This document shows positions 57,913 to 64,000 of a DNA stretch of 64,000 nucleotides, in pieces. Numbering within the stretch: the first letter of the stretch is position 1; each line of letters opens with the position of its first letter. Origin of the DNA: Actinophytocola sp036378875 (GTDB lineage Bacteria; Actinomycetota; Actinomycetes; Mycobacteriales; Pseudonocardiaceae). Location: NCBI RefSeq assembly GCF_036378875.1, contig NZ_DASUVO010000017.1, positions 17,769 to 81,768 on the forward strand, written 5' to 3'. The notes beneath the pieces are model-generated. The model ran no database searches. It was not told the origin of the DNA and saw nothing but the letters and a program-made list of their open reading frames with translations. A program made the position numbers and the translations under genes.

Positions 57913-58872
57913 TCAAGTCAGCAGCAGCGTCTTTCCCACTGTCTGACGGGCCTCGACCGCCTCGTGTGCCGCTCGTGCCTGGTCCAGCGGGAAGGTCTGG
58001 CCGACCAGCGGGGTGACCGCACCTGCCGCCGCTTTCTCCAACATGTCCGTCAGCGCCGCCCGCATGTCGACGCCCTTGCTCACGTCGAGGATGGCGACAA
58101 CCGTCACCCCTTCGCGGGCCGGCTCGGTCTTCGGGAACTCACCTGCCGATGAGCCGTAGGCCAGGAACCGCCCGCCTGGCCGGACGAGCGCGTACGCGGC
58201 GGTGCCGATGTCGCCACCGCTGCCGTCGAACACGACGTCCACGGGGCCGACCCGATCTGTCCAGCCCGGGATCGAGTAGTCCACCGCGTCATCCGCGCCC
58301 CACTCCCGGATGAAGTCGAGTTTCCTCGTTCCCCGCGCGGCGCCGATCACCTCCGCGCCCGCGGCTTTCAGCGCGGGCACGAGCAACGTGCCGAGGCTGC
58401 CGCTCGCGGCGTTGACCAACACACGCTCACCCGGTCGCACGGCGGCCTTCTCGAGCAGTGCCACGACGGTCGGGCCGTCGTGCAACAACGTCAACGCTTC
58501 GGGCAGGGCCAGCCGGTCCGGCACCGGTGTCAGCGCGGAGGTGGCCACGACCGCGCGTTCGGCGTATGCGCCAACCGGTGTCATGCCGTTGTTCTCGCCG
58601 GTGTGCGCGAGCACGCGCCGGCCGAGCCACGACTTGTCCACTTCGGAGCCAACGGATGCCACCACCCCCGCCGCACCGTTGCCCGGGACGTACGGCGGCT
58701 CGACCGTGAACCACTCCTTGCCCCAACCGGAACGGATTCGCGTGTCGACGAACAGGACGTCCACCGCGGCAACGTCGACGACCACCTGTCCAGGACCCGC
58801 GACCGGATCGGGCAGTTCACGGACCGTCAGTACATCCGGTCCACCGAACCTTTTCACTTCCACAGCTCGCAT
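57913..58872 (-). CDS. Zinc-free medium-chain dehydrogenase (quinone oxidoreductase-like)
   Basis: 319 residues of the MDR superfamily: AVEVKRFGGPDVLTVRELPDPVAGPGQVVVDV, PYVPGNGAAGVVASVG, and the NADPH loop VLVNAASGSLGTLLVPALKAAGAEVIGAARG. No Cys/His zinc ligands are found at the catalytic positions, as in quinone/enoyl reductases of the QOR and crotonyl-type groups. It would reduce quinones or alkenals with NADPH. ATG 58872 is standard. Divergently placed neighbours do not suggest a pathway. Confidence 0.88.
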   Translation of the reverse strand: MRAVEVKRFGGPDVLTVRELPDPVAGPGQVVVDVAAVDVLFVDTRIRSGWGKEWFTVEPPYVPGNGAAGVVASVGSEVDKSWLGRRVLAHTGENNGMTPVGAYAERAVVATSALTPVPDRLALPEALTLLHDGPTVVALLEKAAVRPGERVLVNAASGSLGTLLVPALKAAGAEVIGAARGTRKLDFIREWGADDAVDYSIPGWTDRVGPVDVVFDGSGGDIGTAAYALVRPGGRFLAYGSSAGEFPKTEPAREGVTVVAILDVSKGVDMRAALTDMLEKAAAGAVTPLVGQTFPLDQARAAHEAVEARQTVGKTLLLT

Positions 58873-58905
58873 GAGGCCAGTGTTGAACCTCGACCACGGT
58901 GGAGG

Positions 58906-59553
58906 TCAAGCGATCAGACCGCCGCGGTAGGCCACGAGTGCCGCCTGCACCCGGTTGACCGCTCCGATCTTGCCGAGCACGGCGGACACGTAGCCCTTGA
59001 CGGTGGCCTCCGACAGGTGCAGCGCGCCGCCGATCTCCGCGTTGGACAGTCCCTGTCCGATGAGCGCCACCACTTCGCGTTCCCGGTCGGAAAGCGAGGC
59101 GAGCAGCCGGCGCGCCGGCTCGGCGGCGCGTTCCCCGTCGGCGACCGCGGACAGCACGCGTGCCGCCACTTTCGGGTCGAGCACCGCCCCACCGCGCGCG
59201 AGGTCACGCACGGCCTTGATGAGCACGTCCGGCTCGGTGTCCTTCAACAGGAAGCCGCTCGCGCCGATCCGCAACGCCTCCTGCACGTACTCGTCGACGT
59301 CGAACGTGGTGAGCATGGCCACCACCGGCGGCTCGGGTAACGCACGAAGCTTGCGCAGCGCGACGATTCCGTCGGCGGAGCGCATTCTGATGTCGAGCAG
59401 CACGACGTGTGGTCGATGCTGTCGCGCGAGATCGGCGACGTGCACGCCGTCGTCAGCCTCGGCGACCACCTCGATGTCGCCGGCGCTGGTCAGTATTGTG
59501 CGAAGTCCTGAGCGGACGAGATCCTCGTCATCCGCGAGCAGCACTTTTATCAC
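58906..59553 (-). CDS. NarL/FixJ-family response regulator
   Basis: 215 residues: receiver IKVLLADDEDLVRSGLRTIL with phospho-acceptor Asp54 in VVLLDIRMRSADG, Thr/Lys switch residues (MLTTFD, LLKDTEPDVL) and the C-terminal LuxR HTH LSDREREVVALIGQGLSNAEIGGALHLSEATVKGYVSAVLGKIG. GTG 59553 has GGGGAGGC upstream; ATG 59580 is an alternative. No histidine kinase gene is adjacent; upstream is a NatAB-type transporter, which it may regulate. Confidence 0.9.
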   Translation of the reverse strand: MIKVLLADDEDLVRSGLRTILTSAGDIEVVAEADDGVHVADLARQHRPHVVLLDIRMRSADGIVALRKLRALPEPPVVAMLTTFDVDEYVQEALRIGASGFLLKDTEPDVLIKAVRDLARGGAVLDPKVAARVLSAVADGERAAEPARRLLASLSDREREVVALIGQGLSNAEIGGALHLSEATVKGYVSAVLGKIGAVNRVQAALVAYRGGLIA

Positions 59554-59633
59554 GAACGCCTCCCCGACAGTGGGCGTCATGGCTGGCCTACCTGACGTTC
59601 CGATCCTACCCCGTCGCCGTGAGTGACCAGGGG

Positions 59634-60839
59634 TTATGCCGGACGCATGGCGTCGATCAGCTTGACCCGCCCTCCGCTGCGCATTACGGCGTTGGCGTAG
59701 ATCCGTCCCGCCAGCCACACCAGGACGGGGATGAGCGCCAGCACCAGCCCGACCGAGAGCGCCGCCTGCCAGACCGGCACGCCGCCCATCGCGAGCCGCA
59801 TCGGCATCAACGTCGGCGCGAACACCGGGATCACCGACAGGACCGCGGCCAGCGTGTTGTCCGGTTCGGACGGTAGGACCGAGATGCCGATCACGTAGCC
59901 GACGATCACGAACATCAACGCGGGCGTGATCACGCCACCGACGTCCTCCTGCCGGGACACGAGCGCGGCGAGCGCCGCGAACACCAGCGAGTACGTGATG
60001 AACCCGAGCAGGTACCAGACGACGAGCCAGACCACCGTGCCGACGGCGGCGGACGTGGATATCGACAGCACGTCCAACCCGAGCGCGGCGGCAATACCGA
60101 CGCCGCCGATCACCACCATCTGCACCAGCCCGACGAGGCCGATGCCGAGCACCTTCCCCGCCATCAGCTGCCAGGGCCGAATCGTGGACAACAGCAGCTC
60201 CACCACCCGGCTGGACTTCTCCTCGACCACGCCCTGCGCCACCAGCTGCCCGTTCAGCAGCAGCGACATGTAGATCAGGATGCCGGCGACGATGCCGAGC
60301 ACCAGCTGCCCCGACTGGTACGGGTAGGGCTCCTCCAGCGGCTCGACATCCACGGAGGCATTGGCGATCGCCGACCGCACCGTGGCCGGATCGCCGCCGA
60401 GGCCCGCGATCTCCTTGTTGAGCACGAGCTGTCCGGCGAGCACGTTGAGGGCATTGCGCCAGGTGTCGTCGAGGTCCTTCTCGACCACAACCCGAAGCTT
60501 GCCGTCGGCGCCCGCGATCACCAGAGCGTCGAGCGAGCCGTCGGCGACCTGCGCCCGACCGGCCGCCTCGTCGACGGTCCGCACGTCGACGTCCTCGCCG
60601 AGCTGGCCCGCGATGGTCTTGAGCGGAGCGGCGAGTGTGCTGGAATCGCGTGTGACCCCGATGGTGGCGTCGGCGCCGGAGCTGACGAGCTTCATCACGA
60701 GCGCGAAGCCGACCAGCAGCACGAGCGTCGCCACCGTCGTGATGATGAACGCCTTCGACCTCATCTTGGTGGCGACCTCGCGGCCGGCGACGAGACGCAC
60801 CGCCTCCCACGAGCCGAGCCGGACATCCGGGGTGGTCAT
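59634..60839 (-). CDS. ABC transporter permease, NatB type
   Basis: 401 residues. TM1 (AFIITTVATLVLLVGFALVM) is followed by a large ~170-residue extracytoplasmic domain and six C-terminal helices with VVEEKSSRVVELLLSTIRPWQLMAGKVLGIG, the hallmark of ABC2 Na+-export-type permeases. The start overlaps the ATPase stop (ATGA). With the ATPase it would export Na+, a drug or a lipid; substrate uncertain. Confidence 0.92.
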   Translation of the reverse strand: MTTPDVRLGSWEAVRLVAGREVATKMRSKAFIITTVATLVLLVGFALVMKLVSSGADATIGVTRDSSTLAAPLKTIAGQLGEDVDVRTVDEAAGRAQVADGSLDALVIAGADGKLRVVVEKDLDDTWRNALNVLAGQLVLNKEIAGLGGDPATVRSAIANASVDVEPLEEPYPYQSGQLVLGIVAGILIYMSLLLNGQLVAQGVVEEKSSRVVELLLSTIRPWQLMAGKVLGIGLVGLVQMVVIGGVGIAAALGLDVLSISTSAAVGTVVWLVVWYLLGFITYSLVFAALAALVSRQEDVGGVITPALMFVIVGYVIGISVLPSEPDNTLAAVLSVIPVFAPTLMPMRLAMGGVPVWQAALSVGLVLALIPVLVWLAGRIYANAVMRSGGRVKLIDAMRPA

Positions 60840-61756
60840 GCCGCGTCCTCCTCGGTCTCCTGCGTCACCACTTCGCGGTACAGCTCGGTCAGCGAAGGCC
60901 GCCGTCGGCTGAACTCGATCACCGGCCCGGTCGCCAGCGCCGCGTGCAGCACGGTCTGGTCGTCGACGCCGTCGTCGAGCTCGAGCACGGTCCGGCTGCC
61001 TTCCTGCCCACGTACGGTGACGCCCGCAAGCCCAGCGGCCCAACCCTCTTCGGCGTTCGGCGCCACGACGATCAGCTCGTCCGCGCCACCCGACCGCAGC
61101 TCGTCGACCTCGCCAATCGCCACCATCTGCCCGTTCCGGATGATCCCGACGCGGTGACAGAGCCGTTCGACAAGCTCGAGCTGGTGACTGGAGAACACGA
61201 CGGGGATGCCGTCAGCCGCCTTGTCCTGCAGGACCTTGCTCATCACGTCGACGGCGATCGGGTCGAGCCCGGAGAAGGGTTCGTCCAGTACGAGGATGCA
61301 GGGGTTGTGCACCAGGGCGGCCGCGAGCTGCACCCGCTGCTGGTTGCCGAGGCTCAGGGTCTGGACGTCGTCGCCGCGCCGGTGCGCGACACCGAGCCGC
61401 TCGGTCCAGTCCTCCATGGAGCGTTTGGCGTCCTTGGTGGACAGCCCGTGCAGCCGTGCCATGTAGACGAGTTGCTCACCTACCTTCATCTTCGGATACA
61501 GGCCGCGTTCTTCCGGCATGTACCCGATGTGCCGGCGGGTGTCGAGCGTGACCTGCTCGCCGTCCCAGCGAACCTCACCCGAGTCCGCCGCCAGCACACC
61601 GAGTGCGATGCGCATCGTGGTGGTCTTACCGGCGCCGTTGCTGCCGACGAACCCGAACAGTTCGCCGGCACGCACGTCGAACGTCGTGTCCCGCAAGGCG
61701 ACCACGTCGCCATACCGTTTGGAGATGTGGTCGATCTCCAGCCGCCCGTCACCCAC
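60836..61756 (-). CDS. ABC transporter ATP-binding protein, NatA type
   Basis: 306 residues: Walker A GSNGAGKTTT, Q-loop region YMPEERGLYPKM, signature LSLGNQQRVQLAAAL (LSLGN variant usual in NatA), Walker B CILVLDEPFSGLDP, H-loop SSHQ, and a DUF4162-like C-terminal domain. GTG 61756 has GGGAGGAA upstream. Operon with the permease just downstream. Confidence 0.93.
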   Translation of the reverse strand: MGDGRLEIDHISKRYGDVVALRDTTFDVRAGELFGFVGSNGAGKTTTMRIALGVLAADSGEVRWDGEQVTLDTRRHIGYMPEERGLYPKMKVGEQLVYMARLHGLSTKDAKRSMEDWTERLGVAHRRGDDVQTLSLGNQQRVQLAAALVHNPCILVLDEPFSGLDPIAVDVMSKVLQDKAADGIPVVFSSHQLELVERLCHRVGIIRNGQMVAIGEVDELRSGGADELIVVAPNAEEGWAAGLAGVTVRGQEGSRTVLELDDGVDDQTVLHAALATGPVIEFSRRRPSLTELYREVVTQETEEDAA

Positions 61757-61798
61757 CGCGGATTCCTCCCATGCCCAACCAACGGAGGAACCCTAGCG

Positions 61799-62446
61799 TC
61801 ACCCAGAACGCAGCGCGCCGATATTGAACGTCACCCCCTGATCGTCGCGACATTCGGCGTGCCACCCCGCCGAGTTGGGCTGCGTCTCTCCGGCTGTGCC
61901 ACCGGCGCGCCGGACACGTTCGGCGGCCTCATCGACATCGGCCACCCGGAAGTAAAGGTCGGGAGGTCCGGCGTGGTCCACGAACACCCCGCCCGGTGGC
62001 ACGGAGTTCGAGATGTGCCACCCGTTCACGTGTGACCCCGGCGCTAACTCCCAACCAAGGGCCGCCGCGTACCGCGCCTTGGCATCCTCGTCGGCAACGG
62101 GGACGACGTAGTAGAAGAGGTCGCCTTCCGCGCACTTCGGACTGTCGTCGGCGTAACCGGAAGCCGGCTGCCAGAGGCCCAGCACACCACCCTCGGCAAG
62201 ACAACTCCATCCCGACGGCGATTCGACCGGGTCCGGCGCCGCACCACCCAACTCGCGAAGCTCCGCAACGGTGGCCGCGATATCCGACACCTCGAAGTAC
62301 AGGTCGACACCCGATCCTCCGCCGCCAAGCCCACCAGCGGGAGAACTCCCCTCGATGTGGTCATCGGACCGGTAGCTCCAGCTGAAGACGGCCGAGTAGA
62401 AGTCCCTGCCACGAGCGACGTCCGGCACGTGGATGGCGTAGTACAT
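61799..62446 (-). CDS. Tandem VOC (glyoxalase-like) domain protein
   Basis: 215 residues with two VOC modules: YAIHVPDVARGRDFYSAVFSW ... GGVLGLWQP and LFYYVVPVADEDAKARYAAALGWEL ... DLYFRVADVDEAAERVRRAGGTAGETQ. Such proteins act as metal-dependent lyases or dioxygenases or bind antibiotics. ATG 62446 has AGGAGGAA upstream. Last gene of the ArsR-SRPBCC-VOC operon. Confidence 0.9.
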   Translation of the reverse strand: MYYAIHVPDVARGRDFYSAVFSWSYRSDDHIEGSSPAGGLGGGGSGVDLYFEVSDIAATVAELRELGGAAPDPVESPSGWSCLAEGGVLGLWQPASGYADDSPKCAEGDLFYYVVPVADEDAKARYAAALGWELAPGSHVNGWHISNSVPPGGVFVDHAGPPDLYFRVADVDEAAERVRRAGGTAGETQPNSAGWHAECRDDQGVTFNIGALRSG

Positions 62447-62458
62447 CGTTTCCTCCTG

Positions 62459-63178
62459 TCATTCGGTCCACTGGTGGAGCGCCATGCGCCAGTCCCCGTC
62501 CCGCCGCACCAGCACTGTCGACACCGACACCGACCTCGGCCGGGTGTCCTGCTCGTGCATGAGAGTGGCGTGGTGCGTGAACACCGCGACGGACTCCCCC
62601 AGATACACGAGGTGGGGATCGGTCAGGTCGTACTTGTGGTAGGCGGGATGCCCAGCCATCGCGGCAACGCATTGCGCTTTCGTGTACGTGTTGTGCTCAC
62701 CCGGAAAGATCAGCATCGCCTCGTCGGTCAGGTTCCGTTCGAAGAACGCGACGTCCCCGTTCGCTATCGCGTCGAGAAAGTCCCCCAGCCGGCCCAGCAG
62801 CATCCGTTCCAGCGAGTGGCGTGCGAAGCCGGCTAAAAGCCCCGCCCAGTTGGCCTTCTCCCAGCCCCCGTGCCGCACCACGACCCGGGTGCCACCCTCC
62901 ACGGCCTCGAATCGCACCTCGACCTCGGTCCGCTCAGCGGGGTCGGCACCGGGCGGCCCGTAGCTGAACGCCAGCCGCGGCCCGGGCTCCCACGCCGACA
63001 CCTGCCCGATCTCGGCGTCCCCCTGCAGTAACTGTCCGTTCTCGAAGCGCAACTCACCGTCCGAGCCGCCCCAAAGCGACCGATCCACCCGCCACCAAGC
63101 AGCGATGTCCCTGGTGAACAGCTCAAAAGCGGCGGCGGGATCAACCTCCACCTCGACGGTCACGTGGGCCTCTGTCAT
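62459..63178 (-). CDS. SRPBCC-SnoaL/NTF2-like fusion protein
   Basis: 239 residues in two domains. Residues ~1-125 are an AHSA1-type SRPBCC fold (VEVEVDPAAAFELFTRDIAAWWRVDRSLW ... EVEVRFEAVEGGTRVVVRHGGWEKANWAG). Residues ~130-239 are an NTF2/SnoaL-like fold (FLDAIANGDVAFFERNLTDEAMLIFPG ... VSTVLVRRDGDWRMALHQWTE). ATG 63178 overlaps the arsR stop (ATGA). SRPBCC proteins under ArsR control are frequent in actinomycetes; the fusion is less common. Ligand unknown. Confidence 0.88.
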   Translation of the reverse strand: MTEAHVTVEVEVDPAAAFELFTRDIAAWWRVDRSLWGGSDGELRFENGQLLQGDAEIGQVSAWEPGPRLAFSYGPPGADPAERTEVEVRFEAVEGGTRVVVRHGGWEKANWAGLLAGFARHSLERMLLGRLGDFLDAIANGDVAFFERNLTDEAMLIFPGEHNTYTKAQCVAAMAGHPAYHKYDLTDPHLVYLGESVAVFTHHATLMHEQDTRPRSVSVSTVLVRRDGDWRMALHQWTE

Positions 63179-63507
63179 TCCTCTTTCCTCTTGTTCGCGT
63201 AGTCGGAGAAGGCGTCGAGCTGCTCGGTCCAGAACGCCTCGACCTGGTCAAGCCAGGCCCGCAGCGCCAGGAACGGCTCAGCCCGCAGCCGATAGACGCG
63301 GACACGGGCGTCCGCGTCGAGCGCCCGGACCTCAACCAGCCGAGAAGCCCGCAACACACGCAGGTGCCGACTGATCGCCGGAAAGCTCATACCCGCAGCA
63401 TCGGCAAGTTCCCCCGCACGCTTGGGCCCCAACCTCAACTCGTCGATCACCTGCCGCCGAACCGGGTCAGCAAGCGCCACGAGCACCTCGTCCACTTCGG
63501 TACGCAC
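63175..63507 (-). CDS. ArsR family transcriptional regulator
   Basis: 110 residues from GTG 63507: EVLVALADPVRRQVIDELRLGPKRAGELADAAGMSFPAISRHLRVLRASRLVEVRALDADARVRVYRL is a typical ArsR winged HTH without the CVC metal site, so of the SRPBCC-associated, non-metal class. A TTAACG palindrome lies 12 bp upstream of the start, and no ribosome-binding site is seen, consistent with a leaderless autoregulated transcript. Heads the operon. Confidence 0.9.
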   Translation of the reverse strand: MRTEVDEVLVALADPVRRQVIDELRLGPKRAGELADAAGMSFPAISRHLRVLRASRLVEVRALDADARVRVYRLRAEPFLALRAWLDQVEAFWTEQLDAFSDYANKRKEE

Positions 63508-63518
63508 AATGACAAATA

Positions 63519-63534
63519 TTAACGTATCCGTTAA
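63519..63534 (-). promoter_or_regulatory. Candidate ArsR operator
   Basis: TTAACG-TATC-CGTTAA: perfect 6-bp inverted repeat with 4-bp spacer, 12-27 bp upstream of the arsR GTG in an AT-rich promoter patch. Likely autoregulatory site. Confidence 0.65.
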
Positions 63535-63624
63535 GCATGTCAACCCACGAAGGCGAACGTCGAACAACGTTCGACCGACTAGGTGTCGACCCACCCGAGG
63601 CGCCCGCTACGCTGTCGGTGTAGC

Positions 63625-63700
63625 GCCCTCGTAGCTCAGGGGATAGAGCACCGCTCTCCTAAAGCGGGTGTCGTAGGTTCGAATCCTACCGGGGGCACCA
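63625..63700 (+). tRNA. tRNA-Arg (anticodon CCT)
   Basis: GCCCTCGTAGCTCAGGGGAT start; acceptor GCCCTCG/CGGGGGC pairs with one T-G wobble. The anticodon arm CCGCT-CTCCTAA-AGCGG gives anticodon CCT (reads AGG). T-arm GTAGG-TTCGAAT-CCTAC is perfect. CCA is encoded (63698-63700). Confidence 0.96.
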
Positions 63701-63717
63701 CGGTTGACCAGCACAAA

Positions 63718-63756
63718 CAAGGCTCCCGACCACCGCGAATGCGGTCGGGAGCCTTG
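63718..63756 (+). terminator. Terminator hairpin after tRNA-Arg
   Basis: CAAGGCTCCCGACC (63718-63731) and its perfect complement (63743-63756), 11-base loop: a 14-bp stem 18 bp after the tRNA. Confidence 0.85.
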
Positions 63757-63860
63757 CTGTGTGTCCGGTTGTGTCCAGCTGTTTTCGGTGGTCGTCGGCT
63801 GTCTGTCCCGAATACGTCCCGAAATCGGGACGGCTACCGCGAGGCGTCCAGCCGACGTCC

Positions 63861-64000
63861 TAGTGTCCTGAGTCATTAGTTCGTCGGTAGTTGGTAGAGT
63901 GTGGGCGTGCCGAGCCCGAAAGTCGCCCCGGTGGTGTTGTCCGACGAGGAACGTAGCGTCCTGAGTGGATGGTTACGTCGACGGAAGACGGCGCAGGCGT
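63861..64000 (+). mobile_element. Left end of an IS630-family insertion sequence, cut by the window edge
   Basis: Transposase coding starts at 63907 and runs off the edge. The preceding ~45 bp (AGTGTCCTGAGTCATTAGTT and onward) begin after a TA dinucleotide at 63861-63862, the target preferred by IS630 elements, and probably include the left inverted repeat. The exact boundary and the right end cannot be fixed here. Confidence 0.6.
63907..64000 (+). CDS. IS630-type transposase, N-terminal fragment at window edge
   Basis: From GTG 63907 the product reads PSPKVAPVVLSDEERSVLSG, then WLRRRKTAQA, the characteristic N-terminus of actinobacterial IS630 transposases (LSDEER..L..W.RRRKTAQA helix-turn-helix). 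About 31 residues are visible before the window ends. Whether the full gene is intact is unknown. Confidence 0.75.
   Translation, partial: MPSPKVAPVVLSDEERSVLSGWLRRRKTAQA

Noticed and set aside
63625..63860. tRNA-Arg as attachment site of an integrated element
   Set aside because: No second copy of the tRNA 3' end and no integrase are seen in the window; the sequence after the tRNA is a terminator and then an IS630 end.
63607..63876. 89-codon minus-strand frame over the tRNA-Arg
   Set aside because: It is antisense to a structurally perfect tRNA gene and a known artefact type of automated gene calling.

Overview
This 64-kb window comes from a high-GC actinobacterial chromosome, most plausibly a filamentous member of the Pseudonocardiaceae (Lentzea/Saccharothrix/Amycolatopsis-like). 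The grounds are very high GC, frequent GTG starts, ATGA/GTGA gene overlaps, protein O-mannosylation, mycothiol-type enzymes and two blocks that follow the Mycobacterium tuberculosis gene order. These blocks are galU-glp(moeA)-rimJ-glpR with divergent 5-FTHF cyclo-ligase and fmdB (Rv0991c-Rv0996-like), and mprA-mprB-pepD ... moaB-mscL (Rv0981-Rv0985c-like). No rRNA, CRISPR array, prophage or large biosynthetic cluster is seen.

Layout. 0-3.3 kb: a MacB-type export operon (lipoprotein, HlyD-like adaptor, ATPase, permease running off the left edge). 3.3-4.1 kb: a secreted I36-type peptidase inhibitor coupled to a frameshifted LuxR regulator. 4.2-6.7 kb: divergent rsmI and the protein O-mannosyltransferase. 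6.7-8.4 kb: a TetR/SDR pair with clear operator repeats. 8.4-12.8 kb: a broken DUF1152 gene, a multi-spanning Ser/Thr kinase and propionyl-CoA synthetase. 12.9-16 kb: a secreted protein-arginine deiminase and dihydrolipoyl dehydrogenase sharing a terminator, then a nested palindromic repeat. 16.2-21.1 kb: a dasABC-type amino-sugar ABC importer plus a secreted GH20 hexosaminidase, preceded by DasR-type (dre) operators, three of them in a 14-bp-spaced tandem. 21-24.9 kb: TetR, Gfo/Idh/MocA oxidoreductase, RlmA-like methyltransferase and an LAxTG sortase-type surface protein. 25-32.3 kb: DUF2156 membrane protein, nitronate monooxygenase, fused aminodeoxychorismate synthase, methyltransferase/MerR and SDR/TetR divergent pairs. 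32.3-34.1 kb: a type VII secretion polymorphic toxin module (EspC-like protein, WXG-EndoU toxin, likely immunity protein). 34.6-37.7 kb: MFS exporter, cupin, SDR. 38.2-45.3 kb: tRNA-Ala, the glp division operon, CIRCE-controlled fmdB, SAF protein, mscL, moaB and a tiny 52-codon gene. 45.3-49.7 kb: four accessory genes (GntR-TetR hybrid regulator, FAD monooxygenase, nitroreductase-like protein, ThDP enzyme) that separate moaB from pepD. 50-54 kb: pepD, mprB, mprA, with matching direct-repeat boxes before mprA and pepD. 54-64 kb: Eis-like acetyltransferase, 3-hydroxyacyl-CoA dehydrogenase/EthD, histidine phosphatase, zinc-free L33, an IS982 relic, oxidoreductase, NarL-type response regulator, NatAB-type exporter, ArsR/SRPBCC/VOC operon, tRNA-Arg and the left end of an IS630-type element.

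The most notable systems are the WXG-EndoU toxin module, the secreted arginine deiminase, the reinforced DasR control of chitin-sugar uptake, the MprA/HrcA-type regulatory sites conserved with mycobacteria, and the frameshifted LuxR coupled to a secreted inhibitor. All function calls are read from sequence and recalled family features. No database search was run.
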